A stretch of DNA of 64,000 nucleotides from Nocardioides sp. Root1257 (lineage in GTDB: Bacteria; Actinomycetota; Actinomycetes; Propionibacteriales; Nocardioidaceae). Shown piece by piece: positions 8,570 to 20,110 of the stretch. The stretch lies in NCBI RefSeq assembly GCF_001425175.1, contig NZ_LMDV01000001.1:248001-312000 (forward strand), written 5' to 3'. How positions within the stretch are numbered: position 1 is the first letter of the stretch; every line of letters begins with the position of its first letter. The translations under genes and the position numbers were made by a program. The notes beneath the pieces were generated by a model that made no database searches, had not been told where the DNA came from, and saw only the letters and a list, made by a program, of their open reading frames with translations.

Positions 8570-9127
8570 ATGAAGCGTTCTCTCGCGGCCGCGCTCGCCA
8601 CCGTCCTGGTCGCCCCGCTGGGCGTCGTCCTCCTCGGCGCCGAGCCGGCCTCGGCCCAGACGCTCAGCGTCAGCGACCCGCAGGGTGACGTCGGCATCAA
8701 GACGCTCGACATCCTCAGCGTCAGCGTCCAGAACCTCGACCGGCAGGTGGTGGCGGCGATCGAGGTCGAGGACGCGACCCGCGACGGCAACCTCACCGTG
8801 AGCATCGACCCGCGCGGCGGCACCGGCGTCCGCGTGATCAGCAAGTTCCGCGCCACCGGAGGGACGAAGAACTACCTGCTCCGCAAGGCGTTCACCGACC
8901 CGGGCAGCAGCAAGCAGAAGATCCGGTGCCGGGTCCGGCTCGGCGACGCCTGGAGCGCGGCCGGCCACCCGGTCATCACGCTGCGGTTCCCCAGCCGCTG
9001 CCTCGCAGGCGGCAACTACGGCGCGCTGCGCTTCGCGGCGATCTCGTCGCTCGCCCACGAGCGCGACGTGGCGCCCGTCGACAAGCGTGGTCAGCTCAGC
9101 GTCTCCGACTGGGTCGCCCGCGGCTGA
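8570..9127 (+). CDS. Secreted protein of unknown function
   Basis: A 185-residue protein with a Sec signal peptide ending near ASAQ (about residue 29). The mature part begins with TLSVSDPQGDVGIKTLDILSVSVQN-like beta strands, as in small beta-sandwich domains reporting on secreted surface proteins. Two cysteines (in IRCRVR and SRCLAG) could form a disulfide. No known enzyme motif is visible. It is 13 bp after the Dabb gene and convergent with the aminotransferase. Confidence 0.7.
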   Translation: MKRSLAAALATVLVAPLGVVLLGAEPASAQTLSVSDPQGDVGIKTLDILSVSVQNLDRQVVAAIEVEDATRDGNLTVSIDPRGGTGVRVISKFRATGGTKNYLLRKAFTDPGSSKQKIRCRVRLGDAWSAAGHPVITLRFPSRCLAGGNYGALRFAAISSLAHERDVAPVDKRGQLSVSDWVARG

Positions 9128-9129
9128 CG

Positions 9130-10830
9130 TCAGTCGAGCGCGGAGGCCGGCAGGTCGAACCACCGCAGGTGCTCGAAGTCGGCGCTGACGTTGCCGGGGT
9201 GCCCGGACAGGTCCGGACCCTCGGTGGCAGCGAGGAGCGCGATGCCGTCGCGGAGGTGCTCGGCCAGCAGCTCCTCTCCCCCGGTCGCCTGGTTGCTGGG
9301 CGTCGAGACCCGGCCGCCGGCGTACGAGACGTCGTGGAGCGACAGGGGCGGGGTGACGACGCCGTCGCGGTGCCGCCAGAGTCCGGAGGTCGGCTCGAAG
9401 CGGTAGTCGCCCATCAGCCTCCAGCCGTCGCGGGCGGTGACCCGGACCGCCTCGATCAGGTAGTCGACGACGGCGTCGGAGACGAAGTAGTTGAAGTTGA
9501 TCCGCACCCAGCCGGGCTTGATGCCCTCGCAGCCGCCGGTGATCTCGCGCTCGAACTCGTGGGAGCGCTCGAGGTCGATGCCGAGCAGGCGGTGGCCGTA
9601 CGGGCCGGCGCAGGAGCAGCCGCCGCGCGACTGGATGCCGAAGAGGTCGTTGAGCAGCGCGACCACGTAGTTGTGGTGCAGGTAGCGCCCGGACGGCGAG
9701 CGCAGGATGAACGACACGATCGAGAGCCGGTCGGCGTCGAGGTTGCCGAGCAGCTCGATGCCGGGCTCGTCACGCCAGGCCTCGACCGCGCGGCGTAGGT
9801 GCCGCTCCTCCTGCTCGCGGATCGTGTCGACCCCGACCGCCTCCTTGAGCTGGAAGACCAGGCCGGCGCGGATCGACTCGATGATCGCCGGCGTGCCGCC
9901 CTCCTCGCGGTGGGTGACGTCGTCGAGGTAGCGGTGGTCGTCGTCGTTGACGTACGCGACCGTGCCGCCGCCCGGGACGTCGGGCACCCGGTTGTGGAAC
10001 AGGTCGCGTCGCGCGGCGAGCACACCGGGCGTGGACGGCCCGCCGATGAACTTGTGCGGCGAGATGAACACCGCGTCCTTGTAGGAGAGCGGCCGCCCGG
10101 CCGCGGCCTGCATCTCGATGGAGACGTACGGCGCGGCCGCGGCGAAGTCCCAGAAGCTCAGCGCGCCGTGCTCGTGCAGGAGCGTCGCGATGGCGGCCGT
10201 GTCGGAGACGATGCCGGTGACGTTGGAGGCGGCCGAGAACGAGCCGATCTTGAGCGGTCGCTCGGCGTACTTCTCGAGCTGCTCGCGCAGGTCGTCCTGG
10301 TCGACGCCCCCGTCGGCGTCCTGCCGGATCGTGACGACGTCGGCGATCGACTCGCGCCAGGGGATCTCGTTGGAGTGGTGCTCGTAGGGGCCGATGAAGA
10401 CGACCGGTCGCTGCGCCGGCGGGATGTGCTCGGTCAGCGCGTGCGCGTCGTCGAGCACGGAGGGCACGCGCAGGCCGAGGACGCCGATCAGCTTGGCGAT
10501 CGCGCCGGTGCAGCCGGAGCCCGCGAACAGCACGACCGTGTCCCCGTCGCCACCGACCGCGGCGTGCACGATCTCCCGCGCCTCCTCGCGCAGCCGCGTC
10601 GTCTGCAGGCCGGTGCCGCTGGACTCCGTGTGCGTGTTGGCATAGCTGGGCAGCACCTGGTCGCGGATGAAGTCCTCGATGAAGCCCAGCGCCCGGCCCG
10701 AGGCCGTGTAGTCGGCGTACGTGACCCGACGGGCGCCGTACGGCGTCTCCATCACGTGGTCCTCGCCGATCACCGAGTCCCGGATCAGGGCGAGGAGATC
10801 GTCCTTCGCGCCGCTCGATGCCTGGCTCAT
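9130..10830 (-). CDS. Class V aminotransferase (cysteine-desulfurase-like PLP enzyme)
   Basis: A 566-residue fold-type I PLP enzyme. Landmarks: SGCTGA loop near 105-110 for the PLP phosphate, PYEHHSNEIPWRE (base-stacking His), DFAAAAPY (PLP Asp) and the Schiff-base lysine in SPHKFIGG (Lys260). A later loop RGGCSCAGPYGH carries two cysteines at the place where cysteine desulfurases have their active-site loop, so sulfur transfer is possible. It is longer than IscS/SufS (about 400) owing to a C-terminal extension of roughly 100 residues. The ATG at 10830 follows a TATCGT -10 (10837-10842) by 6 nt. Divergent from pepN. Exact substrate unknown. Confidence 0.85.
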   Translation of the reverse strand: MSQASSGAKDDLLALIRDSVIGEDHVMETPYGARRVTYADYTASGRALGFIEDFIRDQVLPSYANTHTESSGTGLQTTRLREEAREIVHAAVGGDGDTVVLFAGSGCTGAIAKLIGVLGLRVPSVLDDAHALTEHIPPAQRPVVFIGPYEHHSNEIPWRESIADVVTIRQDADGGVDQDDLREQLEKYAERPLKIGSFSAASNVTGIVSDTAAIATLLHEHGALSFWDFAAAAPYVSIEMQAAAGRPLSYKDAVFISPHKFIGGPSTPGVLAARRDLFHNRVPDVPGGGTVAYVNDDDHRYLDDVTHREEGGTPAIIESIRAGLVFQLKEAVGVDTIREQEERHLRRAVEAWRDEPGIELLGNLDADRLSIVSFILRSPSGRYLHHNYVVALLNDLFGIQSRGGCSCAGPYGHRLLGIDLERSHEFEREITGGCEGIKPGWVRINFNYFVSDAVVDYLIEAVRVTARDGWRLMGDYRFEPTSGLWRHRDGVVTPPLSLHDVSYAGGRVSTPSNQATGGEELLAEHLRDGIALLAATEGPDLSGHPGNVSADFEHLRWFDLPASALD

Positions 10831-10863
10831 GGAGTCACGATAGGCCCGACATAGGGTGACGGC

Positions 10864-13304
<2,441 letters not shown>

Positions 13305-13308
<4 letters not shown>

Positions 13309-14138
13309 CGACCGACCGTGCCCGTCGCCCCGGACCGAGCGTCCGGACGCGCGTGCACGAGGTCACGTCCTCCGGCGAGCGCGCCCGCGAGGACCGGCTC
13401 GCCACCGAGGAGCCGCTGGAGATCCGGCTCGCCTGGCCGGGGGCGCCCGCGCGCCGCGTCTGGGTGACGATGCGGACCCCCGGCCACGACTTCGAGCTCG
13501 CCGCCGGGTGGCTGGTGCACGAGGGCCTCGCGTCCGGTGCGGCCATCCACGGGGTCGCCTACTGCACCGACGTCACGCTGGCGCCGGAGGAGGAGTTCAA
13601 CGTCGTCACGGTGACGCTCTCCGCGCCCCCGCTCCGCGACCCCGGGCACCGGCACGTCGGGCAGTCCTCAGGCTCGTCCGCGTGCGGGGTGTGCGGCAAG
13701 GACAGCATCACCGAGGCGCTCGCCGCGCCCGCCTCCGGTCGCTGGCCGGGTGCGCTGCCGTCGTCCGAGGTCGTACGCCGGCTGCCGGACCTGGTCCGCG
13801 AGCGGCAGAGCGTCTTCGAGCGGACCGGCGGGGTGCATGCCGCCGCCCTGGCGACGTCCTCCGGTGAGCTGCTGGTGGTGCGGGAGGACGTCGGTCGGCA
13901 CAACGCCGTCGACAAGGTCACCGGCGCCCGGGTGCTGGCCGGCTCGTCCCCGGCCGAGGCGTGCCTGGTCGTGAGCGGCCGGGCCGGGTTCGAGCTCGTC
14001 CAGAAGGCCATCGCGGCCGGTGTCGGCTCTCTCGTCGCCGTCGGCGCGCCCACGTCGCTCTCCGTGCGGCTGGCCCAGGAGTCCGGGCTGGCGCTCTACG
14101 GGTTCACGCGGGCCGATCGGTGCGTTCGGTACGCCTGA
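13305..14138 (+). CDS. fdhD: FdhD, formate dehydrogenase sulfurtransferase
   Basis: A 277-residue protein that passes sulfur from a cysteine desulfurase to the bis-MGD molybdenum cofactor so that formate dehydrogenase becomes active. The catalytic CGVCG loop has Cys127 and Cys130; the C-terminal REDVGRHNA.DK and SGRAGFELVQKA motifs are typical. It overlaps pepN by 4 bp and is therefore translated with it, an unusual pairing, since no formate dehydrogenase is in view. The 123-bp repeats start 12 bp after its stop. Confidence 0.95.
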
Positions 14139-14150
14139 TTTCGGGCACCG

Positions 14151-14519
14151 AGCCCTCGATTGGTGACCAAACCGCAGATCCAGCGCTCGAGATCTGCGGT
14201 TGGTGACCAAACGTCGCGCCCGGGAAGCCACCGCCCGGCGTGGGGCCGAGGCAGCGCCGATGCGGCCACTTCGAGCCCTCGATTGGTGACCAAACCGCAG
14301 ATCCTGCGCTCGAGATCTGCGGTTGGTGACCAAACGTCGCGCCCGGGAAGCCACCGCCAGGCCTGGGGCCGAGGCAGCGCCGATGCGGCCACTTCAAGCC
14401 CTCGATTGGTGACCAAACCGCAGATCCGGCGCCCGAGATCTGCGGTTGGTGACCAAACGTCGCGCCCGGGGAGCCGCCGCCCGGCGTGGGGCCGAGGCAG
14501 TGTCGGTGCGGCCTCCTAG
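14151..14519. repeat. Three tandem copies of a 123-bp unit
   Basis: Copies at 14151-14273, 14274-14396 and 14397-14519 differ at a few positions only. Each unit holds two palindromes TTGGTGACCAA flanking an inverted repeat ACCGCAGATC...GATCTGCGGT, followed by a GC-rich tail. The period equals 41 codons, so open frames run through all three copies on both strands, but I see no coding signal in them. Related sequence recurs at 47055-47145. The array fills the gap between fdhD and sbcD; only the -10 of sbcD (14517-14522) is otherwise evident. Confidence 0.93.
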
Positions 14520-14528
14520 CGTGGTCGC

Positions 14529-15710
14529 ATGCGCATCCTCCACACGTCCGACTGGCACCTGGGCCGGTCGTTCCACCGCGAGGACATGCTCACGCACCAG
14601 GCGGCGTACGTCGACCACCTGCTGGAGGTCGTCGAGCGCGAGCGGGTCGACCTGGTGGTCGTCGCCGGCGACGTCTACGACCGGGCGCTCCCCCAGGTCG
14701 ACGCCGTCCGGCTGGCCGACGAGACGCTCGCCCGGCTGGCGGCCAGCCGAGCCCAGGTCGTGCTCACCAGCGGCAACCACGACTCGGCGCAGCGCCTCGG
14801 CTTCAGCTCGCGGCTGATCGACGCCTCCGGCGTGTTCATCCGCACCGACGCGGCGGGCGTCGGCACGCCGGTGCTGCTCGGCGACGAGCACGGTGCCGTC
14901 GCCGTCTACGGCATCCCCTACCTCGACCCCGACACGCTCCGCGAGCCCTGGCGACTGCCCGCCCGCTCCCACGAGGCGGCGCTCGACGAGGCGATGCGGC
15001 GCGTGCGCGCCGACCTCGGTGGTCGACCGACGGGCACCCGGTCCGTCGTGCTGGCCCACGCGTTCGTCGCCGGCGCCCAGCCCAGCGAGTCCGAGCGCGA
15101 CATCAGCGTCGGCGGCGTCTCGATGGTGCCGACCAGCACGTTCACCGGCGTCGACTACACCGCGCTCGGCCACCTCCACGGGCGCCACACCCTCACCGAC
15201 GCGGTCCGCTACTCCGGCTCGCCGCTCGCCTACTCCTTCTCCGAGGCCGACCAGCGCAAGGGCTCGTGGCTCGTCGAGCTCGGCGCCGACGGCCCGACCA
15301 CCGCCGAGTTCGTCGACGCACCGGTCCCTCGCAAGCTGGCGCGGATCCGTGGCACCCTCGACGAGCTCCTCCAGGAGCCCCGCTACGGCAAGCACCAGAA
15401 GTCCTGGGTGCAGGCGACGCTCACCGACGACGTACGCCCCCTCCAGGCGATGGAGCGGCTGCGCGCCCGCTTCCCGCACACGCTGGTGATCGGGTTCGAG
15501 CCCACCGGCGGCACGTCGGCCGCCGTACCCCTGGCGCGCCCGCAGGGCCGCTCCGACCACGACATCGCCCTCGACTTCGTCGCGGAGCTCCGCGGCGCCC
15601 CGGCGACCGACGACGAGACTGCGCTGCTCCAGGCGGCGTGCGACGCGTGCTGCGAGGACCCCGAGGTCGACGTCCTCGTCTCCGCCCACGGCGCGGAGGG
15701 CCTCTGGTGA
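14529..15710 (+). CDS. sbcD: Exonuclease SbcCD subunit D
   Basis: A 393-residue Mre11-type phosphodiesterase. Metal-binding motifs are HTSDWHLG (residues 5-12), VVAGDVYDR, SGNHDS and the later GHLHG. With SbcC it cuts hairpins and processes blocked DNA ends. ATG is 6 nt after a TAGCGT -10 (leaderless) that lies in the last bases of the repeat array. The TGA overlaps the GTG start of sbcC by 4 bp. Confidence 0.95.
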   Translation: MRILHTSDWHLGRSFHREDMLTHQAAYVDHLLEVVERERVDLVVVAGDVYDRALPQVDAVRLADETLARLAASRAQVVLTSGNHDSAQRLGFSSRLIDASGVFIRTDAAGVGTPVLLGDEHGAVAVYGIPYLDPDTLREPWRLPARSHEAALDEAMRRVRADLGGRPTGTRSVVLAHAFVAGAQPSESERDISVGGVSMVPTSTFTGVDYTALGHLHGRHTLTDAVRYSGSPLAYSFSEADQRKGSWLVELGADGPTTAEFVDAPVPRKLARIRGTLDELLQEPRYGKHQKSWVQATLTDDVRPLQAMERLRARFPHTLVIGFEPTGGTSAAVPLARPQGRSDHDIALDFVAELRGAPATDDETALLQAACDACCEDPEVDVLVSAHGAEGLW

Positions 15711-18352
15711 GGCTCCACCACCTCCAGGCCACCGCCTTCGGGCCGTTCGCGGACACGATCGACGTCGACTTCGACCACCTCTCGGCGGCCGGCCTCTTCC
15801 TGCTCTCCGGTCCGACCGGCGCCGGCAAGACCAGCGTGCTCGACGCCGTCTGCTTCGCGCTGTACGGCGACGTCCCGGGCGACCGCAACACCGCCAAGCG
15901 GCTGCGCTCCGACCTGGCCGCCCCGGGCACCCGGCCCCAGGTGGTGCTGGAGGCGACGCTGTCCGGGCGGCGCTTCCGGATCACCCGCTCGCCGTCGTGG
16001 GAGCGCGCCAAGAAGCGCGGCGACGGCACCACGACGGAGCAGGCGTCGGTCACCATCGCGGAGCGGGTCAACGGCACCTGGGTCACGCACTCCACCAGGC
16101 TCGACGAGACCGGGCACCTGGTCTCACGCCTGCTGGGCATGAACGTCGCCCAGTTCACCCAGGTCGCCATGCTCCCGCAGGGCCGCTTCCAGGCCTTCCT
16201 GCGCGCCCGCTCCGACGAACGGCACCGCCTGCTCCAGCAGCTCTTCCGGACCGGCCGGTTCGAGGACGTCGAGCGCTGGCTGCGCGACCGGCGGCTCGAC
16301 CTGCGCAAGCGCGCCGACGCCGCCCGCGAGACCGTCGCCGACCTGGTCAGCCGGGTCAGCGAGACGACCGGCTCCGCCGCACCGGAGGAGCTCCCGGAGC
16401 AGTGGGCCCGGACGCTGCACGGCGCCGAGGAGCGCGCCCGCGCCGAGACCGCCGCCGCGGCCGTGCTGGCCGCGGAGGTCGAGGCCACGAGGCGCCGTGA
16501 GCTCGACGTGGCCAACGCCCGGAACGAGCGTCACGCACGCCGTACGGCCGCGGTCCTCGAGCGCGAGCGCCTCGCCGACCTGGCCGAGGCACACGTCGAG
16601 GCTCAGCAGCGCCTGGACGCCGCACGCCGGGCGGCGGCCGTCGTGCCGCTGCACCAGGTGGCGGTGCGGGCCCAGCGCACGCGCTCCGCGGCGCACACCG
16701 TCGTCGCCCGGCTCGAGGTCGCCGATCGCGACCAGCTCGAGCAGGCGCTCCAGACGGCCGTCGAGGGCGCCGCACGGGCCCGCGCGCTCCAGCCCCGCGT
16801 CGCCCGGCTGGCCGCCCTGCGCACCGAGGAGCAGACCCTCGTGGCCCGCCGGACCCGCCTCACCGCGGCCGCGGAGCAGGCCCTCGTGGACGCCCAGGCC
16901 CGGGTCGTCACCGTCACCGAGCAGCTCGCCACAGCGCAGGCCGCGCACGGCGCGGCGCGCGAGGCGACCCTGCAGGCCCGCTCCCGCGCCCTCGACGTAC
17001 GCGAGGCGCGACTGCACGGCATGGCCGCGGAGATGGCCGGCGGCCTGGTGGTCGGGGGCTCGTGCCCCGTCTGCGGCTCGTGCGACCACCCCCACAAGGC
17101 CGCCGCCGCCGACGGCGCACCCGACGAGCTCGCCGAACGCGCTGCACAGAAGCTGGCTGACGACGCGGCGGCGACCGAGCACCTGCGCGACGTCGAGCAA
17201 CGCACCCTGGCCGCCGAGCTGGCCACCGCGACCGAGCGCGTCGGCATCGTCCCCCGGGAGATCGCCACCGAGGCGGGCGCCGTCGACGCGTCGCTGACCG
17301 CGCTCGCCGCCGAGGCCCAGGCACTCGAGGCCGACCTCGCGGACCACGACGAGACGCTCACGACGACGTACGCCGCGCACGAGCGAGCGGCCCGCTCCGG
17401 GCTCGCCGCGCTCGACGGCCTGGCCGCCGCCGACATCGCCCTGGTCGAGGCTGAGTGCGCCTCCGGCGCGGCGGCAGCGGAGGCGGGCTTCGACCGGGCC
17501 GAGGATGCCCTCGGCGCGGCGTTGGAGCGGCGCGCGTACGACGACCTGGCCCGGCAGGTTGCCGACCACGAGCGCCGGCTGGCGGCGGTGGCGGCCGTCC
17601 TCGACGAGCCGGGCACCGACGACGAGGACGCGCTGCCGCTGCCCGACCTGCCCGCCCTCGTGTCGGCGCACGACCAGGCCCTGCAGCGACTCGGCGACGC
17701 CCGGGCCCGCGAGGCCGCCTCCTCGCTGCGGGCGACGCGCCTGACCGAGCTGGTCCGCGACCTCGACCGCGCGGTGGCCGCGTGGCGACCCCTGCACGAC
17801 GACCTCGAGACCGTCACCCGGCTCTCCTCGTTCGTCGAGGGCAAGTCCGCCGACAACCGGCTGCAGATGCGGCTCTCGGCCTACGTCCTCGCCTACCGCC
17901 TCGCCCAGGTCGTGGCCGCCGCCAACGAGCGGCTCGACCGGATGAGCGACCAGCGCTACACCCTCGAGCACACCGGACGCCGCGGCGCCGGCGAGACCCG
18001 GGGCGGGCTCAGCCTGCTGGTCCGCGACGACTGGTCCGGCGAGGCCCGGGACCCGGCGACCCTCTCCGGGGGCGAGACGTTCGTCGTCTCGCTGGCGCTC
18101 GCGCTCGGTCTCGCCGACGTGGTCACCCAGGAGGCCGGCGGTGCCGATCTCGACACCCTGTTCGTCGACGAGGGCTTCGGCGCGCTCGACTCCGACACCC
18201 TCGACGACGTCATGGACACCCTCGACTCGCTGCGCGACGGCGGGCGGGTGGTGGGCGTCGTCAGCCACGTCGCCGAGATGCGCGACCGCATCCCCACCCA
18301 GCTCCTCGTCACGAAGTCGCGGCACGGCTCCGCAGTCTCGGTCAGCCGGTGA
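15707..18352 (+). CDS. sbcC: Exonuclease SbcCD subunit C (Rad50-type ATPase)
   Basis: An 881-residue SMC-like ATPase. Walker A GPTGAGKT is at 35-42, long Ala/Arg/Glu-rich coiled coils fill the centre with the zinc hook CPVCG near residue 453, the ABC signature LSGGET is near 786 and the Walker B/D-loop FVDEGFGALD near 820. The GTG start overlaps the sbcD stop (GTGA), giving a coupled pair, and its own stop overlaps the following GNAT gene in the same way. Confidence 0.95.
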   Translation: MRLHHLQATAFGPFADTIDVDFDHLSAAGLFLLSGPTGAGKTSVLDAVCFALYGDVPGDRNTAKRLRSDLAAPGTRPQVVLEATLSGRRFRITRSPSWERAKKRGDGTTTEQASVTIAERVNGTWVTHSTRLDETGHLVSRLLGMNVAQFTQVAMLPQGRFQAFLRARSDERHRLLQQLFRTGRFEDVERWLRDRRLDLRKRADAARETVADLVSRVSETTGSAAPEELPEQWARTLHGAEERARAETAAAAVLAAEVEATRRRELDVANARNERHARRTAAVLERERLADLAEAHVEAQQRLDAARRAAAVVPLHQVAVRAQRTRSAAHTVVARLEVADRDQLEQALQTAVEGAARARALQPRVARLAALRTEEQTLVARRTRLTAAAEQALVDAQARVVTVTEQLATAQAAHGAAREATLQARSRALDVREARLHGMAAEMAGGLVVGGSCPVCGSCDHPHKAAAADGAPDELAERAAQKLADDAAATEHLRDVEQRTLAAELATATERVGIVPREIATEAGAVDASLTALAAEAQALEADLADHDETLTTTYAAHERAARSGLAALDGLAAADIALVEAECASGAAAAEAGFDRAEDALGAALERRAYDDLARQVADHERRLAAVAAVLDEPGTDDEDALPLPDLPALVSAHDQALQRLGDARAREAASSLRATRLTELVRDLDRAVAAWRPLHDDLETVTRLSSFVEGKSADNRLQMRLSAYVLAYRLAQVVAAANERLDRMSDQRYTLEHTGRRGAGETRGGLSLLVRDDWSGEARDPATLSGGETFVVSLALALGLADVVTQEAGGADLDTLFVDEGFGALDSDTLDDVMDTLDSLRDGGRVVGVVSHVAEMRDRIPTQLLVTKSRHGSAVSVSR

Positions 18353-18828
18353 CACTCGAGGTCCGCGGCGCGACCCGCGATGACGTCCCCGCCATCCGCG
18401 CCGTCGGCGAGCTCACCTGGCCGTCGACGTACTCCTTCGCCGGTCCCGACTTCGTCGCTCACGGTCTTGCGACGTGGTGGTCCGACGAGGCGGTCCTGCG
18501 CAGCCTCACGACGACCTCGACGCTGGTCGCGGTCCTGGATGGACAGGTCGTCGGCGTCGGCAACATCGACCTGCATCGGGACCCGCCGACGATCTGGAAG
18601 CTCTACGTCGTCCCGGCCGCGCAGGGCACCGGCGCCGGGTCGGCGCTCCTGCGGGCACTGGTCGGGCTCGCCGACGGAGCGACCGTCACGCTCGAGTACG
18701 TCGACGGCAACGACCGCGCCGCCGCCTTCTACGCACGTCAGGGCTTCGTCGAGGTGCGCCGCGAGGCACCGCAGGTCGACGGTGGCCCCGCGACGGTGTG
18801 GATGGAGCATTCGGGGCGCGAGGACTAG
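18349..18828 (+). CDS. GNAT family N-acetyltransferase
   Basis: A 159-residue acetyltransferase-fold protein. The acetyl-CoA pyrophosphate loop appears as VPAAQGTGAGSALL, preceded by the IWKLYVV strand and followed by LEYVDGNDRAAAFYARQGF, the standard GNAT core. Acceptor unknown. GTG overlaps the sbcC stop by 4 bp, so it is the third cistron of the sbcDC operon; whether it serves DNA repair is not known. Its TAG stop doubles as the start of a TAGCGT -10 for the next gene. Confidence 0.88.
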   Translation: MTLEVRGATRDDVPAIRAVGELTWPSTYSFAGPDFVAHGLATWWSDEAVLRSLTTTSTLVAVLDGQVVGVGNIDLHRDPPTIWKLYVVPAAQGTGAGSALLRALVGLADGATVTLEYVDGNDRAAAFYARQGFVEVRREAPQVDGGPATVWMEHSGRED

Positions 18829-18837
18829 CGTCACCCC

Positions 18838-19596
18838 ATGAGCTTCGCCGTCCCGGCCGACGTCTACGCCCGGTTCATGGGGCGCTTCTCCGAGCCGCTC
18901 GCGGTCGCGTTCGCCGAGTACGCCGGCCTCCGGGCCGGGCAGACGGCGCTCGACGTCGGCAGCGGACCCGGCGCCCTCACCACCCAGCTGGTCGACCGGC
19001 TCGGAGCCGACGCGGTGGCCGCGGTGGATCCGTCGCCGCCGTTCGTGGCGGCCCTACGCGCTCGGTTGCCCGACGTCGACGTGCGCGCCGCGTCGGCCGA
19101 GGACCTGCCGTTCCCCGACGACGCCTTCGACGCCACGCTCGCCGAGCTGGTCGTGCACTTCATGTCCGACCCGGTCGCCGGGCTGCGTGAGATGGCCCGG
19201 GTGACCCGGCCGGGTGGCGTCGTCGCCGCCTGCGTGTGGGACCACGACGGCGGGCGCAGCCCGCTCAGCACCTGCTGGCAGGCCGCGACCGAGCTCGACC
19301 CCGACGTCGTCGACGAGGCCGGCCTCGCCGGCGCCCGGGAGGGACACCTCGAGGAGCTCTGCGCCGAGGCGGGGCTGCGTGACGTCGAGTCGACGGTGCT
19401 CAGCGTGGACGTCGTGTTCGACGACTTCGACACCTGGTGGCACCCGTACACGAACGGCGTCGGACCGCTCGGCGACTACCTCCGGTCCCTCGACGAGTCC
19501 CGTCTCGAGGCCCTGCGGTCGCGGTGCGCCGAGCTCGTCCTGCCGACCCCGTTCACGATCCGTGGTTCCGCGTGGACGGTCCGCGCCCGCGCGTGA
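18838..19596 (+). CDS. Class I SAM-dependent methyltransferase
   Basis: A 252-residue Rossmann methyltransferase. Motif I LDVGSGPG is at about residues 39-46, followed by the acidic SAM-ribose position in AVDPS and EDLPFPDDAFDA (motif II) and a GG motif in RPGGVVAA. It belongs to the UbiE/MenG-like small-molecule group (Methyltransf_11); substrate unknown. The ATG is 6 nt after TAGCGT (18826-18831), pointing to its own leaderless promoter inside the end of the GNAT gene. Confidence 0.87.
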   Translation: MSFAVPADVYARFMGRFSEPLAVAFAEYAGLRAGQTALDVGSGPGALTTQLVDRLGADAVAAVDPSPPFVAALRARLPDVDVRAASAEDLPFPDDAFDATLAELVVHFMSDPVAGLREMARVTRPGGVVAACVWDHDGGRSPLSTCWQAATELDPDVVDEAGLAGAREGHLEELCAEAGLRDVESTVLSVDVVFDDFDTWWHPYTNGVGPLGDYLRSLDESRLEALRSRCAELVLPTPFTIRGSAWTVRARA

Positions 19597-19599
19597 TGC

Positions 19600-20076
19600 T
19601 CAGACGTCCACGCGACCGTGGTCGGCGTCGTACGTGTCACCCGTGAGCTTGGTCTTCGCGAAGCTGATCAGCGAGGCCACCGTGCCGCCCGGCGTGTCCC
19701 AGTACTCGCCGTGCTCCACGTCGACCCTGATCAGGACCGCGTTCGGGTCCTCGGGCCCGCCTGGCAGCCAGGCCTCCGCGAACGTGTTCCAGAGCTCCTG
19801 CAGCTTGGCCTCGTCGTCCACGACCGCCGCCTTGCCGCTCACCGCCACCCACGCGTCGCGGGCGGAGAAGGTCAGCGACACCGACGGGTTCTGCTGGATC
19901 GCCCGCGTGTGGAGGGTGTCACGCGCCGAGATGAACCACATCCGGGCCGTCGGCTCCACCTCCTGACGGGCCATCGGCACGCTGCGCGCACCCTCGGCGC
20001 CGTACGTCGTGAGCATCGCGATCGGCATGTCGTCCAGCAGGTCGACGAGCTTCTTCTGGTCTCCGTTGTCGGTCAT
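19600..20076 (-). CDS. Pyridoxamine 5'-phosphate oxidase-like general stress protein
   Basis: A 158-residue split-barrel flavin-binding protein of the general-stress-protein-26 type: MLTTYGAEGARSVPMA, MWFISARDTLHTRAIQQNP and VSLTFSARDAWVAVSG. Such proteins bind FMN, FAD or F420 and are usually of unknown substrate. I choose the ATG at 20076; another at 20094 is possible but sits against the TATCGG element that probably is the -10. Divergent from tldD with 34 bp between starts. Confidence 0.83.
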   Translation of the reverse strand: MTDNGDQKKLVDLLDDMPIAMLTTYGAEGARSVPMARQEVEPTARMWFISARDTLHTRAIQQNPSVSLTFSARDAWVAVSGKAAVVDDEAKLQELWNTFAEAWLPGGPEDPNAVLIRVDVEHGEYWDTPGGTVASLISFAKTKLTGDTYDADHGRVDV

Positions 20077-20110
20077 GTCGGGCCGGTACCCCATCCGATA
20101 GGTTCGACGC

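Noticed and set aside
14160..14519. Open frames on both strands through the 123-bp repeats
   Set aside because: They stay open only because the unit is 41 codons long; composition follows the repeat and there is no ribosome binding site or family match.
14151..14519. CRISPR array
   Set aside because: The units are contiguous 123-bp copies with no variable spacers and no cas genes nearby.
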